Made by a program: the position numbers and the translations under genes. A model generated the notes under the pieces. That model did no database searches and was not told the origin of the DNA. It saw only the letters and a program-made list of their open reading frames with translations. From positions 1-64,000 of the forward strand of contig DASWCZ010000016.1 of NCBI GenBank assembly GCA_036395755.1: DNA of 64,000 bases, read 5' to 3'. The DNA comes from Gp7-AA6 sp036395755 (GTDB lineage: Bacteria; Acidobacteriota; Thermoanaerobaculia; UBA5066; Gp7-AA6). Of the stretch, positions 32,604 through 41,601 are shown in pieces; within the stretch, counting starts at the first letter, position 1; each line of letters starts with the position of its first letter.

Positions 32604-34901
32604 ATGGGCGAGGCAACGCGAATCGATCAGAACCTTCGAGGTGGCGGGAACGTAAGACAGGAAGTCGTGCGATTCGCGGCGGGCCTCGTCGTTCTGCTCG
32701 TCTGCGCCGCCGCGTCCCCGGCGCAGGACACTCCTCCTCCGATCGACGTCCACCGCGCGACCGGGCCGATTCACGTCGACGGAGACCTGTCCGATCCGGG
32801 GTGGAAGGACGCCGCCGTCATCGACACCTTCTGGGAGACCCAGCCGGGCGATAACGTCCCGCCGAGAGTCGTCACGCGGGCGCTCCTCGCTTACGACGAG
32901 AAATATTTCTACATCGGCATCGACGCGCAGGACCCCCACCCTGAGGCAATCCGCGCGCCCTTCGTGGACCGGGACCAGGTCATCGGAACGGACGACAACA
33001 TCGCCGTTTTCCTGGACACGCGCAACGACCGGCGCTCCGCCATCGAGGTGCGTGTCAACCCCCGCGGCAGCCAGGGCGACGCGAGCTGGAACGAAGCGAC
33101 CGGCACGGAGGATTTTTCGCCCGACATTTTCTTCGACACGGCGGCAAGGATCACGAGCACGGGTTGGACCGCCGAGTATCGGATCCCCTTCTCTTCCCTC
33201 CGGTACCCGAAAGGAAACCCGCAGACCTGGGGCATCCTCGTCTGGCGCAACTACCCGCGAGACTTCCGTTACGCGATCCACTCCGCCCCCATTTCCCGGG
33301 GGTCGAACTGTCTGATCTGCCACATGCGGTCGCTGACCGGTCTTTCCGAGCTGCCGGAGGGGGGTCACCTGGTCGTCGCTCCGTACGCGACCGCGACGGA
33401 AACCGGCCGGCCCCGCGACGAGCGCGCCGCCCATCCCGACTTCGTCAACGAGCCGATCGAGGGGGACGGCGGCCTCGACGTCAAGTGGACGCCCGGCTCG
33501 AATCACGCGGTCGACGCGACCGTGAACCCCGACTTCTCGCAGGTCGAGGCCGACGCCGCTCAGATCGCCGTCAACCAGCGATTTGCGCTGTTCTTTCCGG
33601 AGAAGCGGCCTTTCTTCCTCGAAGGCGTCGACCTGCTCGAGACGCCTCTCAGGCCCGTTTACACCCGCACGATCACGTCCCCTCGCTGGGGCGCGCGCGG
33701 GACCGGCAAGATCGGGGACTCCGCGTACACCCTCCTCGTCACGGAGGACCGCGGCGGCGGTCTCGTCATTCTTCCGGGACCGAATTTCTCGTCCTTCGCT
33801 CCCCAGGATTACCGCTCGATTGCCGCGATCGGACGGCTCCGACGCGACTTCGGCACGTCATTTGTCGGCGTTCTGGCGACGGACCGGGAAGTCAACGGCG
33901 GCGGCCACAACCGTGTCCTCGGCCCCGACTTCGATTGGCGTCCCGACGCGAGCAATCGCGTGACCGGACAGTTCCTCTGGAGCGACACCCAGACGCCGAA
34001 CCGGCCCGACCTTGTCGAAGAGTGGGACGGGCGCTCCCTGTCGGGAGGCGCCGTCGACTTGAGGTGGGCACACAACGAAACCGGCCCGGAGGGGTTCCTC
34101 CACTACCGCGAGCTCGGGCGGGGTTTTCGCGCGGACGACGGCTTCGTCCCCCAGGTCGGCGTGCGCTTAGGCGAGGCGTTCGGGGGATGGAACTTCTATC
34201 CTACCGGGCTCCTGAATCGGGTCCGGCCGCAGGTCCTGTCGAACTATACCGAGGATCGCGAAGGCAATCTGATCGATCGGAAGATCGTCCCCGGCGTCTT
34301 CGTGCTCGGGCAGCGCAACCTCCAGGCGGAGGTCGACTTGAACCTCTCGGCGACGCGAATCGCCGGAGAAGTCTTCCAGCGAACGAACGTCTTCTTTATC
34401 TTCCAGGTCGATCCTTCGCGCCGCTTCTCGCGGATCGAGCTGGACGGCAACGTCGGCCAGGAGTTCGACTTCGACAACGCGCGGGTGGGAGACGGAGTGC
34501 GGCTCTCGTCGACCATCACGGTCAAGCCGACCGATCACCTGGCGCTCGAGTTCATCGGCAACCACCAGACTCTCGAGGTCAAAGGCGACGATGGACGAAA
34601 GGGGCGACTCTTCAAGGCGGAGACAGCCCGCTTGAAGGCAACGTATACGTTCACGGCGCGCTCTCTCGTGCGCTTGATCGGCCAGTGGGTCGAGACCGAA
34701 CGGGACCCGAGCCTCTATCGTTTCCCGGTGTCCCGCAAGGGCGGCTTCTTCGACGGCTCGGCTCTCTTCTCGTACAAGCTAAACTGGCAGACGGTGCTCT
34801 TCGTCGGCTACAGGGACAACCGATCGCTCCGCGGCAACGGCGATCTCGTCGCAGCCGGGCGGCAGTTCTTCCTCAAAGTCTCCTACGCGTTTCAGAGCTG
34901 A
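32604..34901 (+). CDS. DUF5916 outer-membrane protein with CBM9-like domain
   Basis: About 765 residues. A signal peptide (VRFAAGLVVLLVCAAASPAQ) is followed by a carbohydrate-binding family 9-like domain: IHVDGDLSDPGWKDAAVIDT, LLAYDEKYFYIGIDAQDP, AEYRIPFSSLRYP. A long C-terminal region of alternating strands ends in an aromatic-tail sequence (FFLKVSYAFQS), typical of a beta-barrel. A CLICHM motif near residue 235 looks like a heme-binding-like or metal-binding Cys pair of unknown use. GTG 32667 would put the signal peptide at the N-terminus and may be the true start; ATG 32604 is the longest form. Confidence 0.82.
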   Translation: MGEATRIDQNLRGGGNVRQEVVRFAAGLVVLLVCAAASPAQDTPPPIDVHRATGPIHVDGDLSDPGWKDAAVIDTFWETQPGDNVPPRVVTRALLAYDEKYFYIGIDAQDPHPEAIRAPFVDRDQVIGTDDNIAVFLDTRNDRRSAIEVRVNPRGSQGDASWNEATGTEDFSPDIFFDTAARITSTGWTAEYRIPFSSLRYPKGNPQTWGILVWRNYPRDFRYAIHSAPISRGSNCLICHMRSLTGLSELPEGGHLVVAPYATATETGRPRDERAAHPDFVNEPIEGDGGLDVKWTPGSNHAVDATVNPDFSQVEADAAQIAVNQRFALFFPEKRPFFLEGVDLLETPLRPVYTRTITSPRWGARGTGKIGDSAYTLLVTEDRGGGLVILPGPNFSSFAPQDYRSIAAIGRLRRDFGTSFVGVLATDREVNGGGHNRVLGPDFDWRPDASNRVTGQFLWSDTQTPNRPDLVEEWDGRSLSGGAVDLRWAHNETGPEGFLHYRELGRGFRADDGFVPQVGVRLGEAFGGWNFYPTGLLNRVRPQVLSNYTEDREGNLIDRKIVPGVFVLGQRNLQAEVDLNLSATRIAGEVFQRTNVFFIFQVDPSRRFSRIELDGNVGQEFDFDNARVGDGVRLSSTITVKPTDHLALEFIGNHQTLEVKGDDGRKGRLFKAETARLKATYTFTARSLVRLIGQWVETERDPSLYRFPVSRKGGFFDGSALFSYKLNWQTVLFVGYRDNRSLRGNGDLVAAGRQFFLKVSYAFQS

Positions 34902-35004
34902 TCTCGCCCGCGAAGTGGGCGAGATCATCCGAGCGGAGCGACGGATCTCGTCGCCCGGGACCCATAGGACTTGGTCGTGGGCCTCCCCGGGGTGCTCAAC
35001 TTCG

Positions 35005-35033
35005 TTGACACTCTGCCCCCGCCCCTGTAGCGT
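35005..35033 (+). promoter_or_regulatory. Candidate sigma-70 promoter for receiver genes
   Basis: TTGACA (35005-35010) is a perfect -35 box. TGTAGC (35026) or TAGCGT (35028) could be the -10, at 15 or 17 bases. It lies just before ATG 35048. Confidence 0.4.
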
Positions 35034-35047
35034 TTCGCAAGCCCTTC

Positions 35048-35731
35048 ATGTCCGACAGAGCGAGAGCCGCTTCCGCCTCCGTGGTTCTGATCGCGAGTCC
35101 GATCGCGGGTGTGCGCGCGCAGTGGAACCAGGGGCTGCAGGAGAAGTTTCCGGTTTACGAGGCGGCGGAGAGGTCCGCGCTCGACAAGAGCATGGCGAAC
35201 TTGAAACCGGCGATCCTGCTGCTCGACCTCGCCTTGCCCGGTCTGGGCGGGGTGGAGGGCGTCCCGGCGGTCCAGCGCATCTCTCCGTCCACCTCGATCA
35301 TCCTGATGACCAGCACTCCCAACGACCGGGAGGGGCTGGCCGCGCTGAAGGTCGGGGCGAGAGGTTACTGCAGCCACGGAATGGACCCGAACCTGCTTCG
35401 CAAGGCGGTCATGGTGGTCATCAAAGGGGAGATCTGGGTCGCCCGGAACGTCTTTGCTCCTTTGCTCGAAGAACTCACGTCGTTGACCGAGCGGCGGCAC
35501 AAGGAGTTTCCGCCCAACCTGGATACCCGGCTCGACCGGCTGACCCCGAGGGAGCGCGAAATCGCGCAGCTGATCGGCGGCGGGGCGAGCAACAAGGAAA
35601 TCGCGGGCCGGTTGAACATCACGGAGGCCACGGTGAAAGCGCATTTGACGGCAATCTTCCGGAAGCTGGGGCTTTCGGATCGTCTCGGTCTCGCCCTCTT
35701 CGTCACCGAGTACAACCGGGTGACGCGATGA
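35048..35731 (+). CDS. NarL/FixJ-type response regulator
   Basis: A 227-residue regulator: a receiver domain with the phospho-acceptor in LLLDLALPGLGG (about residue 59), and a LuxR-type HTH with LTPREREIAQLIGGGASNKE followed by TVKAHLTAIFRKLGLSDR. Binding targets are unknown. No kinase gene is adjacent. The stop codon overlaps the ATG of the next receiver protein. Confidence 0.88.
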   Translation: MSDRARAASASVVLIASPIAGVRAQWNQGLQEKFPVYEAAERSALDKSMANLKPAILLLDLALPGLGGVEGVPAVQRISPSTSIILMTSTPNDREGLAALKVGARGYCSHGMDPNLLRKAVMVVIKGEIWVARNVFAPLLEELTSLTERRHKEFPPNLDTRLDRLTPREREIAQLIGGGASNKEIAGRLNITEATVKAHLTAIFRKLGLSDRLGLALFVTEYNRVTR

Positions 35732-36252
35732 AGCGCGCGGAACGCTCGACGAAGCGGCGCCGCGAACGGGGAGGCCTGGACTGGGTCAAGGAGAGGCCGG
35801 TCCCGGTCATCAACGTCTTGATCGCGGACTCGGACAAGAGGAGCCGCGCCGCGTGTGTTCGGGCAATTCATTCCATGCGCGGGGTCCGCGTCGTGGGGGA
35901 GGCGGCAACCGGCCTCGAAGCGGTTTCCGCGACGGCGAAGTTGAAGCCGCGCGTCGTCCTGGTCGACCTGGAGCTCTCTTCCGAGTTCGGCGCGAGCTTG
36001 ATCGCCGTTCTGCGGCGCAAGAGCGCGCGAACGCGGGTCATCCTCCTGGTGGGCCGCGCTTCGGAGGAGCGCATTCTCGAAGCGCTGTCGCACGGCGCGG
36101 TCGGCTGCGTGACGAAGAAGAACATCTCGCGCTTCCTTCCGGAGGCGCTCGAGGCGGTCTCTTCGGGAGAAGCGTGGATGTCCCGCAAGCTGATCCCCAA
36201 GATCATGGACCGCCTCGCGGACTTCACGGCGCGCGCGGAGGGGCAGCAGTAG
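35728..36252 (+). CDS. Receiver-domain-only protein
   Basis: A 174-residue protein. A basic N-terminal 25 residues precede a receiver domain: INVLIADSDKRSRAACVRAI, VLVDLELSSEFG, VILLVGRASEERI. A short tail follows but no HTH. It is translationally coupled (ATGA) to the NarL-type regulator, so it may act as a partner, inhibitor or phosphate sink of it. The phospho-acceptor Asp is the first Asp of VLVDLEL. Confidence 0.75.
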   Translation: MKRAERSTKRRRERGGLDWVKERPVPVINVLIADSDKRSRAACVRAIHSMRGVRVVGEAATGLEAVSATAKLKPRVVLVDLELSSEFGASLIAVLRRKSARTRVILLVGRASEERILEALSHGAVGCVTKKNISRFLPEALEAVSSGEAWMSRKLIPKIMDRLADFTARAEGQQ

Positions 36253-36276
36253 TTCGGCTTCCGCAAACCTGACCCT

Positions 36277-37674
36277 TTGTCGCAACGCGAGCTCGTTCGG
36301 GGCATCGGGTGGCTCGACGCCACGACCCTCGTCGTCGGCTCGATGATCGGGTCTGGGATCTTCATCGTCTCGGCGAAGAGCTCGCGGGTCATGGGCTCCG
36401 GCGGCTGGCTTCTCGCCGCCTGGGCGATCGCCGGCCTGCTCACCCTGATCGCCGCGCTGTGCTGCTCCGAGCTCGCCGCGATGATGCCGAAGGCGGGCGG
36501 GCAATACGTTTTCTTCCGGGAAGCTTACGGGCCGATGTTCGGCTTTCTTTTCGGCTGGACGTTGTTCCTGGTGGTGCAGACCGGGACGATCGCCGCCGTC
36601 GCCGTGGCTTTCGCGAAGTTCCTGGGTGTTCTGTGGCCGGCCATCTCGGAAGCGAAGACGCGGATCGGTCCGTTGTCCATCTCTGCCGCACAGGGGGTCG
36701 GCGTGGCGGTGATCGTGCTCTTGACGGCGTCGAACGCGACCGGCTTGAAGACCGGCACGGTGACGCAGAACCTCTTCACGTTCGCCAAGCTTGCGGCGCT
36801 CGTTGCCCTGACGTTTGCCGGGCTGCTCTCCGGTGGAGGAAAGAGCGCCGCACTCCATGCAGGAGGGTTCTGGAATGCCGTTTCGCCCGACGGACGCGCG
36901 CTCGCCGGCACGGTGCTCGTTGCCGCGCTCGGCACGGCGATGGTCGGACCGCTCTTCTCGCAGTCGGCATGGAACAACGTGACGTTCGCCGGCGAGGAAG
37001 TCGAGAAGCCGGGGCGCACTCTTCCGCGCGCGCTCCTGGCGGGGTGTCTCCTCGTCACGAGTCTGTACGTGCTCGCAAACGTCGCCTACTTGAACGTCCT
37101 GCCGCTTTCGGCAGTCCAGCACCCGCCGGCCGATCGCGTCGCGACCGCCGCGGCGACCGCTCTGTTCGGCCCGGCCGCCGCCGGCGCGACGGCGCTCGCG
37201 ATCATGGTCTCGACGTTCGGCTGCGTGAACGGGCTCATCCTTTCGGGGGCGCGCGTCTCCTTCGCGATGGCGCGCGACGGGCTCTTCTTCCGCCGGCTCG
37301 ACCGGTTGAACTCCGCCGCCGTTCCCGCCAACGCGCTCTGGGCCCAGGCGCTCTGGGCTTCCGTCCTCGTCCTGTCCGGCAGCTACAGCGATCTGCTCGA
37401 GTACGTGATCTCGGCCGACATCCTCTTCTACGTTCTTCTCGTCGTCGCGGTCATCGTGCTGCGGCGGCGGAGGCCGGACCTCCCGAGGCCGTTCCGCGCG
37501 CCGGCATATCCCTTTCTGCCGATCCTCTACGCGGCGGCGGGCGTGATCCTGATCGGAGTGCTGCTGGTGAGCAACCCGAGAACGACGTGGCCCGGGTACG
37601 CGCTCGTGGCGACCGGGATCCCGGTGTACTTCCTGTGGCGGCGCCGCGACCGCGTCTCCCCGCGGGTTTCGTGA
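36277..37674 (+). CDS. APC-family amino-acid permease
   Basis: A 465-residue transporter of the APC superfamily with 12 predicted helices. The first carries TTLVVGSMIGSGIFIVSAK, the conserved unwound helix 1 segment, and FAGEEVEKPGRTLPRALLAG is the conserved loop. The start is TTG 36277, the only plausible one. Its TGA overlaps the GTG of the pxpBC gene, so import of an amino acid, perhaps 5-oxoproline or a relative, goes with its hydrolysis (inference). Confidence 0.85.
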   Translation: MSQRELVRGIGWLDATTLVVGSMIGSGIFIVSAKSSRVMGSGGWLLAAWAIAGLLTLIAALCCSELAAMMPKAGGQYVFFREAYGPMFGFLFGWTLFLVVQTGTIAAVAVAFAKFLGVLWPAISEAKTRIGPLSISAAQGVGVAVIVLLTASNATGLKTGTVTQNLFTFAKLAALVALTFAGLLSGGGKSAALHAGGFWNAVSPDGRALAGTVLVAALGTAMVGPLFSQSAWNNVTFAGEEVEKPGRTLPRALLAGCLLVTSLYVLANVAYLNVLPLSAVQHPPADRVATAAATALFGPAAAGATALAIMVSTFGCVNGLILSGARVSFAMARDGLFFRRLDRLNSAAVPANALWAQALWASVLVLSGSYSDLLEYVISADILFYVLLVVAVIVLRRRRPDLPRPFRAPAYPFLPILYAAAGVILIGVLLVSNPRTTWPGYALVATGIPVYFLWRRRDRVSPRVS

Positions 37675-39230
37675 AGCTCGAAACTCGCGACGTCTCCGAG
37701 TCGTCTTTCCTCGCGGAGTTTCCAGAAACGTCCGGGGAGGACGAAAACCGATCGGCAGTCGCCCTCGCGGACCGGCTCGCGGGGAAGCCGCCGAAGGGAC
37801 TGCTCGACGCGATCCCCGGCGCGACGACGCTTTTCGTGCTCTTCGATCCGGGAATCGTCGAGCGGGAGAAGCTCGTCCGGCGCCTGCGCCGCCTCGCGAA
37901 TGAAACGGGAATCGCGCCGCGGGAGACCCGGCGGTTCCGGATCCCCGTCGCGTACGGCGGCGAGTTCGGGCCGGACCTTCCCGTTCTCGCGAACGACCGG
38001 GGGATTTCGGTCGAGGAGCTCGCGCGGCGGCACGCCGGCGCCGACTACACGGTTGCGTTCCTCGGCTTCTCGCCGGGGTTCGCTTACCTGACGGGACTTC
38101 CGCCCGGGCTCTCCGCGGCCCGCCGGCACAGTCCGCGCACCCGCGTTCCCGCCGGAAGTCTCGCGATCGGCGGCGACTACACGGCGATCTATCCCGCCGA
38201 GAGCCCGGGAGGCTGGAGGCTCATCGGCCGCTCCCCTGTGCGGCTGTTCGATCCCGCCGCGCATCCTCCCGCCCTTCTTCGCCCCGGCGATCGGGTGTTC
38301 TTCCAGCCGGTGAGCGGGGAAGACGTTCGCGCGCGGATCGCCGAAAGCCGGACCGGAGAAAGGGCCGCTCCGCCCGCCCCCGAGGATGTCGTGTTCGAGA
38401 CGCTCACCGCCGGCCTCTTCACCTCCATCCAGGGACCGCCTCGGTTCGGCCTCGGAGCGAGCGGCGTGGGCGCCGGGGGAGCGATGGATCTTCCCGCGCT
38501 CGATCGTGGCAACGCGATCGTCGGCAACGCCAGCGACGCCGCGGGGCTCGAGATCACGCTCTCGGGGCCGGAGCTTCTTCTCACGACGGACGCGCTCCTC
38601 TGCGTCACGGGAGCAGACCTCGACGCGCGCTGGAACGGCAAGGCCGTGCCGCTCGAAGCGGCTTTCCCGGCGAAAGCGGGAGACCGGATCTCCTTCCGCT
38701 ACGCGGCCGCCGGGATGCGCGCATACCTCTGCGTGAAAGGCGGACTCGCGCTCCCGCTCCCCGGAGAGCCGGTCGCGCGCCTGGCGAAGGGCGACCTCAT
38801 TGCGAGGGCCCGTCCACCGGCGCCCGAGAGTCCGAGAGTTCCGTCGGCCACGGCTCCCGTCGCCCGGAGCCGGGATCTCACGCTGCGAGTCCTCCCCGGG
38901 CCGCAGCCGTCGTTTTTTTCCGCCGGAGGAATGAACGCGTTCTTCTCCGCGACCTACCGCGTCTCGCCCGACAGCGACCGGCGGGGGATCCATCTCGACG
39001 GTCCTCCGATCGAGCTCGACCGGCCGCCCGACATTCCGCCGGAGGGAACGGCGCTCGGCTCGATCCAGGTCCCGGCGAACGGCCTTCCGATCGTGCTCGG
39101 CCCGGACCGTCCGGTCACCGGCGGCTACGCAAAGATCGCAACGGTCGTCGCCTCGGACTGGCGGCTCCTCGCCCAGGCTCTGCCGGGAACGGCGATCCGA
39201 TTCCAGGCCGCTGGCGCGTTCCTGGCTTAA
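37671..39230 (+). CDS. pxpBC: Fused 5-oxoprolinase subunits PxpB-PxpC
   Basis: A 519-residue protein that joins two normally separate subunits. Residues about 1-225 match PxpB/KipI (HAGADYTVAFLGFSPGFAYL, RVPAGSLAIGGDYTAIYPAE). The rest matches PxpC/KipA (TSIQGPPRFGLGASGVGAGG, ALGSIQVPANGLPIVLGPD). With PxpA it cleaves 5-oxoproline to glutamate using ATP. The GTG start overlaps the permease stop. Fusions of this kind occur elsewhere but are not the commonest form. Confidence 0.9.
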   Translation: MKLETRDVSESSFLAEFPETSGEDENRSAVALADRLAGKPPKGLLDAIPGATTLFVLFDPGIVEREKLVRRLRRLANETGIAPRETRRFRIPVAYGGEFGPDLPVLANDRGISVEELARRHAGADYTVAFLGFSPGFAYLTGLPPGLSAARRHSPRTRVPAGSLAIGGDYTAIYPAESPGGWRLIGRSPVRLFDPAAHPPALLRPGDRVFFQPVSGEDVRARIAESRTGERAAPPAPEDVVFETLTAGLFTSIQGPPRFGLGASGVGAGGAMDLPALDRGNAIVGNASDAAGLEITLSGPELLLTTDALLCVTGADLDARWNGKAVPLEAAFPAKAGDRISFRYAAAGMRAYLCVKGGLALPLPGEPVARLAKGDLIARARPPAPESPRVPSATAPVARSRDLTLRVLPGPQPSFFSAGGMNAFFSATYRVSPDSDRRGIHLDGPPIELDRPPDIPPEGTALGSIQVPANGLPIVLGPDRPVTGGYAKIATVVASDWRLLAQALPGTAIRFQAAGAFLA

Positions 39231-39242
39231 CATCGCCCTGTC

Positions 39243-40016
39243 GTGAGCGTGGACTTGAACGCCGACGTCGGGGAGGGCATGGACGATGGGACGCTGCTTC
39301 CTTACGTGACGTCGGCGAACGTCGCGTGCGGCATGCACGCCGGCGACCCCTCGACGATGGATCAGACCGTCGAGCTCGCGCTTTCCCGCGGCGTCCGGGT
39401 CGGGGCGCATCCCGGTTATCCGGATCGCGAGAACTTCGGTCGCCTGACGATCGAGATGGCGTCCGACGAAATCGAGAATCTGGTCGTGTACCAGGTCGCC
39501 GCGCTCCAGGGCTTCGTCCAATCGCGCGGCGCCCGGCTGACGCACGTCAAGCCGCACGGCGCGCTCTATCACCGGGGCGCCGAGTTTCCCGACGTCGCGC
39601 GGGCGATCGCCGAGGGCGTCCGGCGAGTCGGGGCGCATCTCGTCCTGGTCGGGGCGGCGGGCTCGATGCTGATCGGCGCGGGCCGGGATGCCGGCCTGCC
39701 GGTCGCCGAAGAGGCTTTCGCGGATCGCCGGTACCGCGCGGACGGCACGCTCGTGCCGCGCGGGCAGCCCGGAGCATTGCTGGCCGATCCCGACGAGGCG
39801 GCCGAACAGGCCGTCCGCCTCGCGCGGGACGGGGTGGCGATCGCGGACGACGCTTCGATGATCCCGGTTCGCGCGGATACGATCTGCCTCCACGGCGACA
39901 CTCCGGGCGCCGCCGAGATCGCGAAAAAGATTCACGAGAGATTCCGCACCGCCGGCATCCGGATCGCACCACTCGACGTCGCGCTGCTGATCCGGCGAGA
40001 GACCGGCGTCGCGTGA
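39243..40016 (+). CDS. pxpA: 5-oxoprolinase subunit PxpA (LamB/YcsF family)
   Basis: A 257-residue LamB/YcsF protein. VDLNADVGEGMDD is the conserved N-terminal metal-binding stretch, followed by ANVACGMHAGDPSTMDQTV and AHPGYPDRENFG. The late KPHGALYH, EAFADRRYRADGTLVPRG and CLHGDTPGA segments complete the family pattern. Its GTG lies 12 bases after pxpBC. The stop overlaps the GTG of the next membrane protein. Confidence 0.93.
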   Translation: MSVDLNADVGEGMDDGTLLPYVTSANVACGMHAGDPSTMDQTVELALSRGVRVGAHPGYPDRENFGRLTIEMASDEIENLVVYQVAALQGFVQSRGARLTHVKPHGALYHRGAEFPDVARAIAEGVRRVGAHLVLVGAAGSMLIGAGRDAGLPVAEEAFADRRYRADGTLVPRGQPGALLADPDEAAEQAVRLARDGVAIADDASMIPVRADTICLHGDTPGAAEIAKKIHERFRTAGIRIAPLDVALLIRRETGVA

Positions 40017-40576
40017 TCTTCTCCCGCTCCGAGGAGCCGGCGGAGACGGACGCGAACGTTCTCGAAGACGCTCCCGATCCGGGCTGGAAGGACCGGATCG
40101 CCGCGGTCAAGCGCGCGGCGCAGGCGCTTCTCGCGACGCGCGCCGAGATTTTCCGCGAGGAGCTCGCGGAGAAGGGGTCGCACCTGGGAGTGGCGGCGGT
40201 GGGACTCTTTCTCGCCGCGGCGTTTGCGGTGCTCGGTCTCCTGCTCGCAACGGCGCTCGTGGCCGCCGTACTCGCGAGACTCCTGGGCGGTCCGATCGCC
40301 GGTCTCCTCGCGGCGTTCGTTCTCTACATGGTGGTGGCCGCGGCCGCGGCTTTCGCTGGGGCAAAAGCCCTCGCGCGCGTCCGTCTCTTCGACTTCCCCG
40401 CGACACGCGACGAGATTCGCCGGGATCTCGAGGCCGTCCGCGAGGAGGGATCGGCGCGCGACCGGGGCCCGGCGAGCGCCGAGGCGCTGGCGGCAAAGAA
40501 AGCGAGTGTGGCTCCCGAAGACGAGGAATCGGGTGGGAGTGACATCGAGGAGCGCTTCCGCTCGGGCTCGGAATGA
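40013..40576 (+). CDS. Holin-like (PF07332-type) membrane protein
   Basis: A 187-residue protein: a charged N-terminal third, two tightly spaced hydrophobic hairpins near residues 60-118 (FLAAAFAVLGLLLATALVAA) and a charged tail. This is the layout of the phage-holin 3_6 superfamily of chromosomal membrane proteins, which rarely have phage roles. It starts with GTG in overlap with pxpA and ends in overlap with the next ATG. Confidence 0.72.
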   Translation: MIFSRSEEPAETDANVLEDAPDPGWKDRIAAVKRAAQALLATRAEIFREELAEKGSHLGVAAVGLFLAAAFAVLGLLLATALVAAVLARLLGGPIAGLLAAFVLYMVVAAAAAFAGAKALARVRLFDFPATRDEIRRDLEAVREEGSARDRGPASAEALAAKKASVAPEDEESGGSDIEERFRSGSE

Positions 40577-40878
40577 ACGAGGGAGGCAAGATGAGGTCGA
40601 GCCGGTCCGACCGGATTGAAGGTCTTCGCCGTCGCGGCGAGTTCGAGCGCGACGTTCTCGCGCGCGAGGTCGCCGGACTGCGCGGGGAAATCGACCGGGT
40701 GGGCTCCCGCTGGAAGACGGCGGGCTGGATCGCGGGCGGCCTCGCCGCGGCATGGACGGTCGGCCACAAGCTCTTCGGCAAGCACTCGCTTTCCGCGAAA
40801 CTGGGCCGGGTCGCGTCGGTCGCCTCCATGTTGTTCGGGCTCGGAAGAGCGGTCGGCCGCGCCCGGAAGCTCTGGTAG
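40573..40878 (+). CDS. Small protein with a membrane-associated helix
   Basis: A 101-residue basic protein with a single helix near residues 50-63 (AGWIAGGLAAAWTVGHKLFG) and a second weak one near the end. It overlaps the holin-like gene by four bases; the pair probably works together at the membrane. The family is unknown to me. Confidence 0.62.
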   Translation: MNEGGKMRSSRSDRIEGLRRRGEFERDVLAREVAGLRGEIDRVGSRWKTAGWIAGGLAAAWTVGHKLFGKHSLSAKLGRVASVASMLFGLGRAVGRARKLW

Positions 40879-40983
40879 AAGGTTCCTTCCGACCGTCATC
40901 CCCCGGTTTCCTTTTGACCTTGCGAGCGGACAGCGCCGCCGGCCCGCCGGCCGCTAAGTCCTTTCCCTCGAGAGGAATCCCTC

Positions 40984-40998
40984 TGGCACTGGCCTTGC
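40984..40998 (+). promoter_or_regulatory. Sigma-54 promoter (-24/-12)
   Basis: TGGCAC, five bases, TTGC: exact match to the -24/-12 consensus. A start near 41010 would leave a 30-base leader before ATG 41041. A sigma-54 activator is encoded at 49948 in this window. Confidence 0.6.
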
Positions 40999-41040
40999 CT
41001 TTTTCCGATGACGCCGCTGGAGGAGCGGCGGGAGGTCAAG

Positions 41041-41520
41041 ATGCGAAAAATTACTCGAATTTTCGTTGGAGGCGCTCTCCTCACGACGGCGCTGGCGTTC
41101 TTCGTCCCCGCTCCGGCACAGGCGCAGGTGCGCTTTTACGGGAGGTTCCCGCTGCCGCACGGCTCGATCTCGGTCGGCGTCGGCGATCCGTATTACGGCC
41201 GGTACGGCTATTACGGATATGGGGCGTTTCCGGTCGGATCGTACGTGCCCTACGGCTACCGGGTGATCTACCGGCCGCGCTTCGGTTACGGCTTCTACAG
41301 TCCGGCGTTCGCCTGTCGAACGCACCGGATCTATCACTCGCACTGGATTCCGGTTCGCCGATATCGCAGCCGCTACGTCGTCGTCGAGAGGCCGGTGGTC
41401 GTCGATCGCTATTACCGCGGCGACCGGCCCTGCCAGCCGGACGGAGCCTACTGCGGTGACCCCTACTACGACTTCAACCGGACGTACTGGGACCGCAGCT
41501 ACAACCCGGACTATCGCTGA
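41041..41520 (+). CDS. Tyr/Arg-rich secreted protein
   Basis: A 159-residue protein with a signal peptide (MRKITRIFVGGALLTTALAF to about residue 29). The mature part is unusually rich in Tyr, Gly, Arg and Pro, e.g. DPYYGRYGYYGYGAFPVGSY, and has Cys near 90, 130 and 137. This may be a structural or surface component. ATG 41041 is chosen over an upstream ATG 41008 because GGGAGG precedes it and the signal peptide starts there. A sigma-54 promoter lies just upstream and a strong terminator downstream, so it is probably a monocistronic gene. Confidence 0.75.
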   Translation: MRKITRIFVGGALLTTALAFFVPAPAQAQVRFYGRFPLPHGSISVGVGDPYYGRYGYYGYGAFPVGSYVPYGYRVIYRPRFGYGFYSPAFACRTHRIYHSHWIPVRRYRSRYVVVERPVVVDRYYRGDRPCQPDGAYCGDPYYDFNRTYWDRSYNPDYR

Positions 41521-41561
41521 GTATTTCGGACCAAGTCCGCCGGGTACTCCTCCTTCCCGGC

Positions 41562-41594
41562 AAGCCGCCTCGATTTTCGAGGCGGCTTCTTTTT
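41562..41594 (+). terminator. Rho-independent terminator
   Basis: A 12-bp stem AAGCCGCCTCGA with TTT loop, then a T-rich tail (TTCTTTTT). It lies between the secreted protein and the convergent GDSL hydrolase, and could stop both transcripts. Confidence 0.85.
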
Positions 41595-41601
41595 GGCTGG
41601 C

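Noticed and set aside
33164..35008. 614-codon plus-strand ORF overlapping the DUF5916 gene
   Set aside because: Alternative frame of the same strand, Arg/Pro-rich, no motifs.
37527..39935. 802-codon minus-strand ORF opposite pxpBC and pxpA
   Set aside because: Shadow frame; plus-strand genes carry full family motifs.
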